From: Methylobacterium sp. GXS13
Lineage (GTDB): Bacteria > Pseudomonadota > Alphaproteobacteria > Rhizobiales > Beijerinckiaceae
Assembly (NCBI RefSeq): GCF_001455965.1
Contig: NZ_LKKO01000022.1
Location: forward strand, 32,987 to 96,986
Length of the DNA: 64,000 nt
Direction of reading: 5' to 3'
Every line of letters begins with the position of its first letter. Within the stretch, counting starts at the first letter, position 1. Made by a program: the position numbers and the translations under genes. A model generated the notes under the pieces. It saw only the letters and a program-made list of their open reading frames with translations, was not told where the DNA came from and ran no database searches. This document shows positions 55,287 to 63,505 of this stretch, in pieces.

Positions 55287-55308
55287 CGTCGTGTCCTCGA
55301 GAAGGGTC

Positions 55309-56205
55309 TTAGCGCGACATCTGCGGCTTGATGACGAGACGGGCGATGATCGACAGCACCAGGATCGTCGCGGTGATGAGGAGCGCCCCGGCCCAGGCGA
55401 GGCTCTGCCAGTTCGGATAGGGCGAGAGGGCGAACTGGTAGATCATGACCGGGAGGTTCGCGACGCCGCCCATGAGGTCCGGGGAGAACCAGGAATTGTT
55501 GTTCAGCGCGGTGAACAGCAGCGGCGCGGTTTCGCCGGCGATGCGGGCCAGCGCCAGGATGATCCCCGTGACGATGCCGGCCGAGGCCGCGCGCCAGGTG
55601 ACGCTGATGATCACCGTCGACGGCGGTGCGCCCAGCGCAGCCCCGGCCTCGCGCAGGGTGCCGGGCACCAGGCGCATCATATCCTCGGTGGTGCGGACGA
55701 TCACCGGCACGGCGATGATTGCGAGCGCCACGCCGCCGGCCCAGCCCGAATAGGTCCCCATCGGCCGCACCATCAGGGTGTAGACGAACAGGCCGATCAG
55801 GATCGACGGCGCCGAGAGCAGGATGTCGTTGAGGAAGCGGATCAGCCCGGCGATCTTGGAGAACCGGCCGTATTCGGCCAGGTAGGTGCCGGCCATCACG
55901 CCGATCGGCGTCGCGATCGTGATGCCGATCCCTGTGAGCACCAGGCTGCCCAGGATTGCGTTGGCGATGCCGCCGCCCTCGGAGCCGGGGCCCGGGGTCG
56001 GATGCATGAACATGGCGGGTGTGAAGCCACGTACGCCCTGGACGATCAGCATCAGCAGGATCGATCCGAGCACCACGGCGCCGACCACCGTGGCGATCAA
56101 GCAGGCTGTCCGCAGCACCCGGTCGGCGACCCGACGGCTCTGGCGGACCCGCCCGGAGCGACGCGGCGCGGCGTCGGAGATGGTCATGGGATTGGACGCG
56201 TCCAT
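55309..56205 (-). CDS. pstA: Phosphate ABC transporter permease PstA
   Basis: The 298-residue permease has a polar/basic N-terminal tail ([18 protein letters not shown]), six predicted membrane segments and the EAA loop [21 protein letters not shown], followed by [19 protein letters not shown] typical of PstA. It forms the channel with PstC. It begins 12 bp after pstC. Confidence 0.95.
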   Translation of the reverse strand: MDASNPMTISDAAPRRSGRVRQSRRVADRVLRTACLIATVVGAVVLGSILLMLIVQGVRGFTPAMFMHPTPGPGSEGGGIANAILGSLVLTGIGITIATPIGVMAGTYLAEYGRFSKIAGLIRFLNDILLSAPSILIGLFVYTLMVRPMGTYSGWAGGVALAIIAVPVIVRTTEDMMRLVPGTLREAGAALGAPPSTVIISVTWRAASAGIVTGIILALARIAGETAPLLFTALNNNSWFSPDLMGGVANLPVMIYQFALSPYPNWQSLAWAGALLITATILVLSIIARLVIKPQMSR

Positions 56206-56217
56206 CGTGAGCCCTCC

Positions 56218-57195
56218 TCAGGCAGCCTTGACGCGGCGCGTCAGCAGCCGGGCGATGATGAGCACCACGAAGGTGATCACGAAGAGGATGCAGCCCAGGG
56301 CCATCAGCGCGTTGAGCTGGAGACCGTCGGCCTCGTTGAACTCGTTGGCGATGCGCGACGCGATGGTCGAGCTCGGGTCGAAGATCGAGGCCGAGAGGCG
56401 GTTGGCGTTGCCGATCACGAAGGTCACCGCCATCGTCTCGCCGAGCGCGCGACCGAGTCCGAGCATGATCGCCCCGATGATCGAGACGGAGGCCTGAGGC
56501 ACCAGCACGTGGCGCACCACCTCCCAGGTGGTGCAGCCGATGCCGTAGGCGCTCTCGCGCAGCACGGTGGGGATCTGGTCGAGCATGTCCCGAGCGATCG
56601 AGGCGATGAACGGCACGATCATGATCGCCAGGATGATGCCGGCGGTGAAGACGCCGACGCCGGACGGCACCCGGGCATAGAACAGCGTGCCGACGACCGG
56701 CATGCCCTCGACCAGGTTCGAGACCGGGATCTGGATGAAGCGCGCGAACAGGGGCGCGAAAACGAACAGGCCCCACATGCCGTAGATGATGCTGGGCACC
56801 GCGGCGAGCAGCTCGATGGTCATCGCCACCGGCTTGCGGGCCCAGCCCGGGCAGAGCTGCGTGAGGTAGACGGCGATCCCCAGGGAGACCGGCACGCCGA
56901 TCAGAAGCGCCAGGGTGGCCGAGGCCACGGTGCCGATAACGGCGACCAGGGCGCCGTATTGCTCGGTCCCGACGTTCCAGGCGCTGGAGGTCAGGAAGGC
57001 GAAGCCGAATTCCCGGAAGGCTGGCCAGCCGCCATACAGGATCGAACCCAGGATCCCGGCCAGCACGATGAGCACGAACAGTGCGGCACCGTAGGAGCAG
57101 ACCCGAAACAGGGTGTCGAGGCTCCGGCTCGGCCCTTTGCGCGCAGCGGCTGCGCGGGGTCGTGCGAGGGCAATCGTCTCGGTCAAAGCGGGCAT
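56218..57195 (-). CDS. pstC: Phosphate ABC transporter permease PstC
   Basis: The 325-residue permease has six predicted helices. AAVPSIIYGMWGLFVFAPLF and the EAA loop LRESAYGIGCTTWEVVRHVLVP, then GLGRALGETMAVTFVIGN, are PstC signatures. It follows pstS after a gap containing a strong palindrome. Confidence 0.95.
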   Translation of the reverse strand: MPALTETIALARPRAAAARKGPSRSLDTLFRVCSYGAALFVLIVLAGILGSILYGGWPAFREFGFAFLTSSAWNVGTEQYGALVAVIGTVASATLALLIGVPVSLGIAVYLTQLCPGWARKPVAMTIELLAAVPSIIYGMWGLFVFAPLFARFIQIPVSNLVEGMPVVGTLFYARVPSGVGVFTAGIILAIMIVPFIASIARDMLDQIPTVLRESAYGIGCTTWEVVRHVLVPQASVSIIGAIMLGLGRALGETMAVTFVIGNANRLSASIFDPSSTIASRIANEFNEADGLQLNALMALGCILFVITFVVLIIARLLTRRVKAA

Positions 57196-57248
57196 CCGCG
57201 ATTCTCTGCGAAGGGGGCGTGGTAGCGCGGTGCGGGCCGCGAGGCGAG

Positions 57249-57270
57249 GGAGGGGGTTGCAACCCCCTCC
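57249..57270. terminator. Palindrome between pstS and pstC
   Basis: GGAGGGGGTT-GC-AACCCCCTCC is a perfect 22-bp palindrome, 9 bp past the pstS stop. As RNA it would stall polymerase or protect the pstS 3' end, so that more PstS than permease is made. No T tract follows. Confidence 0.55.
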
Positions 57271-57279
57271 CCAACTGTC

Positions 57280-58320
57280 TCACATGTTGAAGACGGGCTT
57301 ACCGTCTTTGCCCTTCACAGATTTCCACTCTTCGTGGATCAGAGCGACGACGTTGTCCGGCAGCGGCACGTAATCGAGGTCTGCGGCGAGCTTGTCGCCG
57401 TTCTTGTAGGCCCAGTCGAAGAACTTCAGCGTATCGGCGGCCTTGGCCGGATCGGTCGCTTCCTTGTGGACAAGGATGAAGGTCGCCGCCGTGATCGGCC
57501 ACGCGTCGTCGCCCGGCTGATTGGTCAGGGAGATGCCGAAACCGGGAGCTGACTTCCAGTCGGCGCTGGCGGCGGCGGCCTGGAAAGCCTTGTCTTCCGG
57601 CTGCGGATACTTGCCGGCCTTGTTCTGCAACAGGGCGTAAGCCAGCTTGTTCTGCTTGGCATAGGCGGATTCGACGTAGCCGATGGCGTTCGGCACCTGC
57701 TTCACGGTGGCGGTCACGCCCTCGTTGCCCTTGCCGCCCTGCCCGACCGGCCAGGAGATCGTCGTGGCCGCGCCGTACTCCTTCTTCCAGGTCTCGGAGG
57801 CCTGGGACAGGTACGTCGTGAAGATGTTGGTCGTGCCCGAGGCGTCGGACCGGTAGACCGGGGTGATGGTGGCGTCGGGGAGCTTCACGCCCTCGTTGAG
57901 CTTCGCGATCCGCGGATCGGACCACTTCGAGATCTTGCCGGCGTAGATGTCGGCCAGAATGTCGCCGGTGAGCTTCAGCTTGCCGGGCTCGAGTCCGGCG
58001 ATGTTCACCACCGGCACAACGCCGCCCATCACGGTCGGGAACTGGACGAGGCCGTCCTTGGCCAGCTGCTCGCCCTTGAGCGGCGCGTCGGTGGCGCCGA
58101 AATCGACGGTCTTGGCCTGGATCTGCTTGATGCCGCCGCCGGAGCCGATGGACTGGTAGTTCAGCCCGGAGCCGGTCTCCTTGCGGTAGGCTTCGGCCCA
58201 CTTGGAGTAGACCGGGAACGGGAAGGTGGCGCCGGCCCCTGTGATGTCGGCAGCGAGTGCCGCGGACGCCAGCTGAACCGTCGCGAGGCCGACGGCGAGC
58301 GCGTAAGCGAAGGGTCTCAA
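57280..58320 (-). CDS. pstS: Phosphate-binding periplasmic protein PstS
   Basis: The 346-residue precursor starts with TTG at 58320, five bases after GGAGA. A signal peptide (LRPFAYALAVGLATVQLASA, cleaved after ALA-A) precedes the mature DITGAGATFPFPVYSKWA. Phosphate-site segments are intact: GSGGGIKQIQ, FGATDAPL, YRSDASGTTNIFT and SWPVGQGGKGNEGV. It captures phosphate for PstCAB. The three-repeat Pho box is 125 bp upstream. Confidence 0.95.
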   Translation of the reverse strand: MRPFAYALAVGLATVQLASAALAADITGAGATFPFPVYSKWAEAYRKETGSGLNYQSIGSGGGIKQIQAKTVDFGATDAPLKGEQLAKDGLVQFPTVMGGVVPVVNIAGLEPGKLKLTGDILADIYAGKISKWSDPRIAKLNEGVKLPDATITPVYRSDASGTTNIFTTYLSQASETWKKEYGAATTISWPVGQGGKGNEGVTATVKQVPNAIGYVESAYAKQNKLAYALLQNKAGKYPQPEDKAFQAAAASADWKSAPGFGISLTNQPGDDAWPITAATFILVHKEATDPAKAADTLKFFDWAYKNGDKLAADLDYVPLPDNVVALIHEEWKSVKGKDGKPVFNM

Positions 58321-58444
58321 GGATATCTCCGTTGCCGTCGGGCGAAAGCCTGCGCCTCTCTGCCGGCAAGCCCATGCCCGCGGCAGAGCTGTGCGGCCGG
58401 TCTTCCTAAAGACCCGGCGCCGGCCGCCCGATGGGTCGGGCGTT

Positions 58445-58473
58445 ACGACAGTGAGATGACATCGGCATGACAC
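58445..58473 (-). promoter_or_regulatory. Pho box (three repeats) upstream of pstS
   Basis: The minus strand reads GTGTCAT-GCCG-ATGTCAT-CTCA-CTGTCGT. These are three 7-base direct repeats spaced by 4, giving the 11-base period of PhoB binding sites (CTGTCAT-N4). PhoB, encoded in the same block, is the expected activator. Confidence 0.85.
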
Positions 58474-58574
58474 CGCGTCGCAGGGCCGAGGGACCGGTTT
58501 CGGTCGCTCGTGCGTTCAGGCCCTGTGGCGGCGCTCGACGATGCCGTCCGCGATGCTGGGAAGGTGGTCGGATC

Positions 58575-58820
58575 GTGGATGACCAGGGGACCGACGCGGA
58601 GGCAGGTCCCGACGCGGGCTGGCGCGCCTTGCATGCTGACCGCGAAGCCGTGGAGCGTGCGCTGAGCCTGGCGCAGGCGCGCCAGCGTTACGGCACCGAC
58701 GCCGAGGCGGAGGCGCGGGCGCGGCTCGAGGAGGCCGAGCTTTTGGTCGATCTCGACAGGATCCTGACGCAGATTCGGGCGGCCGAGTACCGTCGGCGAC
58801 CCGGCTCGCGGCGCTGGTAG
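58575..58820 (+). CDS. Small charged helical hypothetical protein
   Basis: An 81-residue frame from GTG at 58575 with AAGG upstream. It is acidic and helical (ADREAVERALSLAQARQRYG, then EARARLEEAELLVDLDRILTQIRAAEY), a coiled-coil-like pattern. No family is recognised. It is divergent from pstS. Confidence 0.5.
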   Translation: MDDQGTDAEAGPDAGWRALHADREAVERALSLAQARQRYGTDAEAEARARLEEAELLVDLDRILTQIRAAEYRRRPGSRRW

Positions 58821-58876
58821 CGCCGGCTGAAAAAAAATTCTGCCGAAGCAAATACGGATCCGGCAGTTGGACGGCC

Positions 58877-59077
58877 CTAGCCGGCCCGGCGCAGCTCGCG
58901 CTCCTTCTGGCGCAGGCGCAGCAGGAGTTCGACATGGGTGTCGGTGATCGGCTGCGTGTCGACGCTGCCTTCGTAAACGGTGCGAAGCGTCAGGCCGAGC
59001 TGCTGCGTGTCGATCGCCTGTTTGAGGCGCCGACCGAGGTGCGGGCGCCCATCGGACGCGACGATAGACGGCTTCAT
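58877..59077 (-). CDS. Small conserved-looking hypothetical protein
   Basis: The 66-residue protein begins MKPSIVASDGRPHLGRRLKQ and ends in a helix (THVELLLRLRQKERELRRAG). A strong GGGAGGA lies five bases before the ATG. No known function. A near-match CtrA box lies 73 bp upstream, in the gap after recN. Confidence 0.7.
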   Translation of the reverse strand: MKPSIVASDGRPHLGRRLKQAIDTQQLGLTLRTVYEGSVDTQPITDTHVELLLRLRQKERELRRAG

Positions 59078-59149
59078 GTGTTCCTCCCGCCCTTAAACCG
59101 CGTACGCCTCAGCACGGCACCGGGATGAAAACAGTCTCGGTAAAAATGG

Positions 59150-59164
59150 TTAACGAAGGGTTAC
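59150..59164. promoter_or_regulatory. Near-match CtrA box
   Basis: TTAACGAAGGGTTAC fits TTAA-N7-TTAA with one mismatch. It lies in the gap between recN and the small hypothetical gene and could act on the latter. Confidence 0.3.
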
Positions 59165-59194
59165 GCTCAACCAACGGTTAAGGTTGACGCGTGT

Positions 59195-60868
59195 TTACGC
59201 GTCCGCGCCTTGAAGCAGCCGGGCCGCCGCCGCCCGAGCTTCGTCGGTCACGGTGGCGCCGGCCAGCATCCGGGCGATCTCCTCGCGGCGCTCCGCCACC
59301 GGCAGGCTCGCCACCCTGGTGGCGACGCGGCCGGCGCCCTTCACGGGCGCCTTTGCGATCAGAAAATGCGTGCTCGCCCGCGCCGCGACCTGGGGTGCGT
59401 GGGTCACCGCGACGACCTGCACCGTGCTGGCGAGGCGCGCCAGGCGCAGGCCGATTGCGTCGGCCACGGCGCCGCCGACGCCGGTATCGATCTCATCGAA
59501 AATCAGGGTCGGGGCCGAGCCCTTGTCGGCGAGCACGACCTTCAAAGCTAGCATGAAGCGCGACAACTCGCCGCCGGAGGCGACCTTCATCATCGGGCCG
59601 GGCTTGGTCCCGGGATTGGTCTGGGCCCAGAACTCGACCCGGTCGATGCCGGCCGGATCGCGGGCCTCCGGATCGGTGGCGATCTCGGTGATGAACCGAG
59701 CGCGCTCCAGCTTCAACGGTGGCAATTCGGCCTTCACGGCGGCGTCGAGCTGCTTGGCCGCCCGTCGGCGCCCGGCGCTGAGCTTTTCCGCCGCCTCGGC
59801 GTACACGGACTCGGCCTTGGCGCGGGCCTGTTCCAGACCTTCCAGGGCCGCTTCGCCGGCATCGAGGGTTGCGACTTCGCCGGCATAGCGCTCCGCCAGA
59901 GCCGCGAGGTCGTCGGCCGGGACGTCGTATTTGCGGGAGGCGGCACGCAGGGCGAACAGCCGCTCTTCCGCCCGTTCCAGGTCGCGCGGGTCGAACTCCG
60001 TCTCGGCGACGGCTGCGTCCAGGACCGCGCGTGCCTCGTCGAGGGCGACCAGGGCCGCGGCGAGGGCGTTGACGCAGGGATCGATCAGCGCCGGCAGATG
60101 GCCGGCGCGGCGCTCCAGCTTGCGCAGGGCGGCCGAGATATGTGGCACGCCGGAATGCGGACCGCCGACCGCGTCCAGCGCCTCGTTCAGCTCGCGGGCG
60201 ACCTTTTCCGATTGCTGCATGATGCTGCGGCGCTCGGCGAGCTGGGCTTCCTCCCCGGGCAGCGGCGCCAGGGCGGCGAGTTCCTCGACCGCGTGGCGCA
60301 GAAAATCGGCCTCCTTCCGGGCGGCTTCGATGCGGGCGCGGTGCTCGGCGAGCTCTGCGCGGGCCGTGCGCACGGCTTTGGCCGCTGCCGCGACCTTCCC
60401 CAGCTGGCTCTGCAGCCCCCCGAAGGCGTCGAGGATCGCCCGGTGCGAGGCCGGGTCGGCCAGGGCCCGGTCATCGTGCTGACCGTGAATCTCCACCAGC
60501 GCCGCGCCGATGGCCCGCAGGACCTGCACGCCCACCGGCTGGTCGTTGACGAAGGCGCGGGTGCGGCCGTCCGCCATCTGGGTCCGGCGCAGGATCAGGT
60601 CGCCCTCGGTATCGATCTCGGCCTCGGCCGCGATCTGGCGGGCCGGGTGGTCGAGGGGCAGGTCGAACACCGCGGTGACCCCGCCCTGGGCCTCGCCGTG
60701 GCGCCCGAGCGCGCGATCGCCGCGGCCGCCCAGGGCCAGGGCGAAAGCGTCGAGCAGGATCGATTTGCCCGCGCCCGTCTCCCCGGTGAGGACACTCAGC
60801 CCCGTCCGGAAATTCAGTTCGAGCCTGTCGATCAGAACGATGTCGCGGATCGCGAGCTGCGCCAGCAT
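59195..60868 (-). CDS. recN: DNA repair protein RecN
   Basis: The 557-residue SMC-like ATPase acts in double-strand break repair. Walker A is LTGETGAGKSILLDAFALAL, preceded by the RecN-typical MLAQLAIRDIVLIDRLELNF. Long coiled-coil arms follow. The signature VASGGELSRFMLALKVVL and Walker B LIFDEIDTGVGG are at the C-terminus. It is the last gene of the ftsZ-lpxC-bamD-recN run. Confidence 0.95.
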   Translation of the reverse strand: MLAQLAIRDIVLIDRLELNFRTGLSVLTGETGAGKSILLDAFALALGGRGDRALGRHGEAQGGVTAVFDLPLDHPARQIAAEAEIDTEGDLILRRTQMADGRTRAFVNDQPVGVQVLRAIGAALVEIHGQHDDRALADPASHRAILDAFGGLQSQLGKVAAAAKAVRTARAELAEHRARIEAARKEADFLRHAVEELAALAPLPGEEAQLAERRSIMQQSEKVARELNEALDAVGGPHSGVPHISAALRKLERRAGHLPALIDPCVNALAAALVALDEARAVLDAAVAETEFDPRDLERAEERLFALRAASRKYDVPADDLAALAERYAGEVATLDAGEAALEGLEQARAKAESVYAEAAEKLSAGRRRAAKQLDAAVKAELPPLKLERARFITEIATDPEARDPAGIDRVEFWAQTNPGTKPGPMMKVASGGELSRFMLALKVVLADKGSAPTLIFDEIDTGVGGAVADAIGLRLARLASTVQVVAVTHAPQVAARASTHFLIAKAPVKGAGRVATRVASLPVAERREEIARMLAGATVTDEARAAAARLLQGADA

Positions 60869-60982
60869 GCGGCGACGGGATTCCTGAGGAAGGGACCGCA
60901 GACATAAGGCCGCTGCGGCGCGGATTCACCCCAAAAATGCGACGTCCGCCATCCCCAGTGCCGCGGGGCTGCGCAGACGAGA

Positions 60983-61010
60983 AAGGCCCGGAGCGGCGGC
61001 TCCGGGCCTT
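60983..61010 (-). terminator. Intrinsic terminator downstream of bamD
   Basis: AAGGCCCGGAGC and GCTCCGGGCCTT form a perfect 12-bp stem with a 4-base loop, followed on the minus strand by TTTCTCG. It ends the bamD transcript before recN. Confidence 0.8.
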
Positions 61011-61046
61011 GGGGCGTCGTCGTGCGGACTGCAGTCCGCGCGGTTC

Positions 61047-61928
61047 TCACTCGGCCGAGGCGGTCTTGCCCGTCACGGTCCGATAGATCTTGGACAGGAA
61101 CGAGGTCTTCTCCTCGCGCGGCTCGAGGCCGCCCTGGGCCAGGAGCGCGTGCGCATCCTTGTACCAGGGACTGTCCGGGAAGTTATGCCCCAGCACGGCC
61201 GCGGAGTTCTGCGCCTCCTGGGTGATGCCGAGCGCCCAGTACGCCTCGGTCAGGCGCTCGAGCGCCTCTTCCGCGTGGCGGGTGGTCTGGTACTTGGCGA
61301 CGACGTCGCGGAACCGGTTGATCGCGGCCGGGAAGTTGCGCCGCTCCAGGTAGAAGCGGCCCACCTCCATCTCCTTGCCGGCGAGCTGGTCACGGGTGAT
61401 CTGGATCTTGGACCGTGCGTCGGTCGAATATTCCGAGGTCGGATACTTCTGAACCAGCTCCTGCAGGGCAACCAGAGCCTTCTCGGACCGGTCCTGATCG
61501 CGGGTCACGTCCGGGATCTGCTTGTAGTTCGACATCGCCATCAGGTACTGCGCGTAGGCCGCATCCTTGCTGGCCGGGTGGCGCTGCAGATACCGCTTCG
61601 CCGCGCTGATCGCCTCGTCGTACTTCTGGCCCTCGTAGTTCGCGTAGGCCGTCATCAGCAGCGCCTTCCGGGACCACTCGGAATACTGGTACTGCTTGTC
61701 GAGATTGTCGAACTTCTTGACGGCGCCCTCGTAGTCGCTGTCTTCCAGCTTGGCCAGACCCTCGCTGTAGAGCTTGTCCGCCGGGACGTCCGGTACGACC
61801 TCGGGCTTGTACTTCTCGGCGAAGAGGTTGGTCGGGTCGAAGTCGCAGCCACCGAGGCCCAGGCCGAGAACGGCCACGAGGGGCGCCATGAAGGCCGCCG
61901 CCCGGCGATGACGAATGGTGACAGGCAT
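61047..61928 (-). CDS. bamD: Outer membrane assembly lipoprotein BamD
   Basis: The 293-residue lipoprotein is part of the BAM complex that inserts beta-barrel proteins. The signal ends LGLGLGGC, a lipobox with the acylated Cys, followed by DFDPTNLF. The body is TPR repeats (LYSEGLAKLEDSDYEGAVKKF; KALLMTAYANYEGQKYDEAI; KYPTSEYSTDARSKIQITRD), typical of BamD/ComL. The ATG at 61928 gives the usual short basic N-region. A terminator follows. Confidence 0.93.
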   Translation of the reverse strand: MPVTIRHRRAAAFMAPLVAVLGLGLGGCDFDPTNLFAEKYKPEVVPDVPADKLYSEGLAKLEDSDYEGAVKKFDNLDKQYQYSEWSRKALLMTAYANYEGQKYDEAISAAKRYLQRHPASKDAAYAQYLMAMSNYKQIPDVTRDQDRSEKALVALQELVQKYPTSEYSTDARSKIQITRDQLAGKEMEVGRFYLERRNFPAAINRFRDVVAKYQTTRHAEEALERLTEAYWALGITQEAQNSAAVLGHNFPDSPWYKDAHALLAQGGLEPREEKTSFLSKIYRTVTGKTASAE

Positions 61929-62120
61929 CTGGCGCTCTTTCCCGGAACCGGCGCACGTCCCGCGCCGTCGTGCCATCGCGTGAGTGGATCCGACCCGACC
62001 GGGCCGTGCCCGTCGTTCACGGACTATTAAACCGTGACGTTTGATTCGGGCACGAAAGCGGCAAGGCTGCGGCAGCCTGGATCGGTTGCCGGCTGTGGCC
62101 CGCGGGTGACAGTTTCGGGA

Positions 62121-63068
62121 TCAGAGCTCGCCGGCGAAGGCGGCGATGCCGAGGCCGACGCCGAGTTCCGAGAGCACGGCCTCGCGGCGCGAGCCCTGCG
62201 CCTCGACGATGGCGTAGTTCGATCGATCGGCGAACAGGGCGGAGAGCACGCCGACGTTCATCCGGTGGCCGCCACAATAGGAGCGGTAGGCCCCCTGGAT
62301 CGGCAGGCCGGCCAGCGCGAGGTCGCCGACCGCATCGAGGATCTTGTGGCGGACGAACTCGTCCGGGAAGCGCAGGCCCTCGGGGTTGACCACAGCGGTC
62401 TCGCCGACGGCGACGGTGTTCTCAAGCGAGGCGCCCAGCGCGAAGCCGGCCTTCCAGTAGCGCTCGACGTCCTTCATCATCCCGAAGGTGCGGGCACCGG
62501 CGATCTCGCGGCGGTAGGTGGCGGGCGACAGGTCCATCGCCTTGCGCGAGCGGCCGATCACCGGGCTGTCGAAATCGATCTCCACGTCGAGGCGGAAGCC
62601 CCGGTCGATCGGGCGCAGTTCCGCGAAGGCGCGGCCGGTCTCGATGCGGACGTGGCGCAGGACCTTGAGCCAGCGGCGCGGGGTGGCGCAGGAAGCGATC
62701 CCGACCGTGTCGATGGCGTGAACGAATTGGAGGGCAGACCCGTCGAGGATCGGCATCTCGGGCCCGTCGATCTCGACCAGGGCGTTGTCGACACCCAGTC
62801 CGTAGAGGGCCGACATCAGATGCTCGATGGTGGCGACGGCACCGGTCTCGACGTCACCGATGACGGTACAGAGTTCGGTGGCGGAGACGAGGGCGTGATG
62901 GGCCTTGATCAGGCGGTCGTTGCCATGGGTGGTGCTGGTGCGAAGAAACGCGATGCCGTGATTGGCGGGAGCGGGCCGAATCGTGATCTCGGCCGGGTTT
63001 CCGGAATGGACCCCTACGCCCGAGAGCGTCACGGGCCCCTTCAGGGTCGTCTGTTTATGCGTTCGCAT
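62121..63068 (-). CDS. lpxC: UDP-3-O-acyl-N-acetylglucosamine deacetylase LpxC
   Basis: The 315-residue zinc enzyme makes the committed step of lipid A synthesis. It starts HKQTTLKGPVTLSGVGVHSG and has the zinc His in TIEHLMSALYGLGVDNALVE, PEMPILDGSA, FGMMKDVE and the metal-binding DEFVRHKILDAVGDLALAG. It has the expected length and lies between ftsZ and bamD, as in many alphaproteobacteria. Confidence 0.96.
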   Translation of the reverse strand: MRTHKQTTLKGPVTLSGVGVHSGNPAEITIRPAPANHGIAFLRTSTTHGNDRLIKAHHALVSATELCTVIGDVETGAVATIEHLMSALYGLGVDNALVEIDGPEMPILDGSALQFVHAIDTVGIASCATPRRWLKVLRHVRIETGRAFAELRPIDRGFRLDVEIDFDSPVIGRSRKAMDLSPATYRREIAGARTFGMMKDVERYWKAGFALGASLENTVAVGETAVVNPEGLRFPDEFVRHKILDAVGDLALAGLPIQGAYRSYCGGHRMNVGVLSALFADRSNYAIVEAQGSRREAVLSELGVGLGIAAFAGEL

Positions 63069-63308
63069 TCATTAGCCCCCGGCCGCGATCAGGTCCCGCC
63101 ATCCCGACCGGGGATGGTGAGGAAACTGTCCGATCCGTCCGCTGCTTGAAGCCCCATCCGCGCTATCAGGTTGTGTCCTGAAGCGCGTCTCATTGGTCTA
63201 CGAGTGTCTATAGCTGCACCGCACAGGGCCGCCAAATCACGGATTCTTACGCTCTGTTACAGACACGCTTGCTGCTGGGAGCCGCTAAAAACGTGATGGT
63301 ACAAAGGC

Positions 63309-63323
63309 TTAAAGCTTGGTTAA
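63309..63323. promoter_or_regulatory. CtrA-type box between ftsZ and lpxC
   Basis: TTAAAGCTTGGTTAA is an exact TTAA-N7-TTAA. It is 240 bp upstream of lpxC in a 437-bp gap that otherwise shows only the hairpin at 63455-63480. It may put lpxC under cell-cycle control. Confidence 0.5.
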
Positions 63324-63454
63324 TGCGTGGCTAACCGACGGTCATTCTGTGGCGTCGATGCATCACGCGCCTGGGGATAGCGTCACAAACGTTAACGCCG
63401 CTGTGACTCCTGTCCTCCGGATCAGCAACCAAGAGTTGCTTCGGTGCAGCGCGA

Positions 63455-63480
63455 AGAGCCGGCGGTTTCCCGCCGGCTCT
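63455..63480. terminator. Hairpin after ftsZ
   Basis: AGAGCCGGCGG and CCGCCGGCTCT form a perfect 11-bp stem with a four-base loop (GAAA on the minus strand). It is 25 bp past the ftsZ stop. There is no clear T tract, but the stem is strong enough to end or protect the ftsZ message. Confidence 0.6.
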
Positions 63481-63505
63481 GCTTCTCGTCCCGGATCGAG
63501 GCCGT

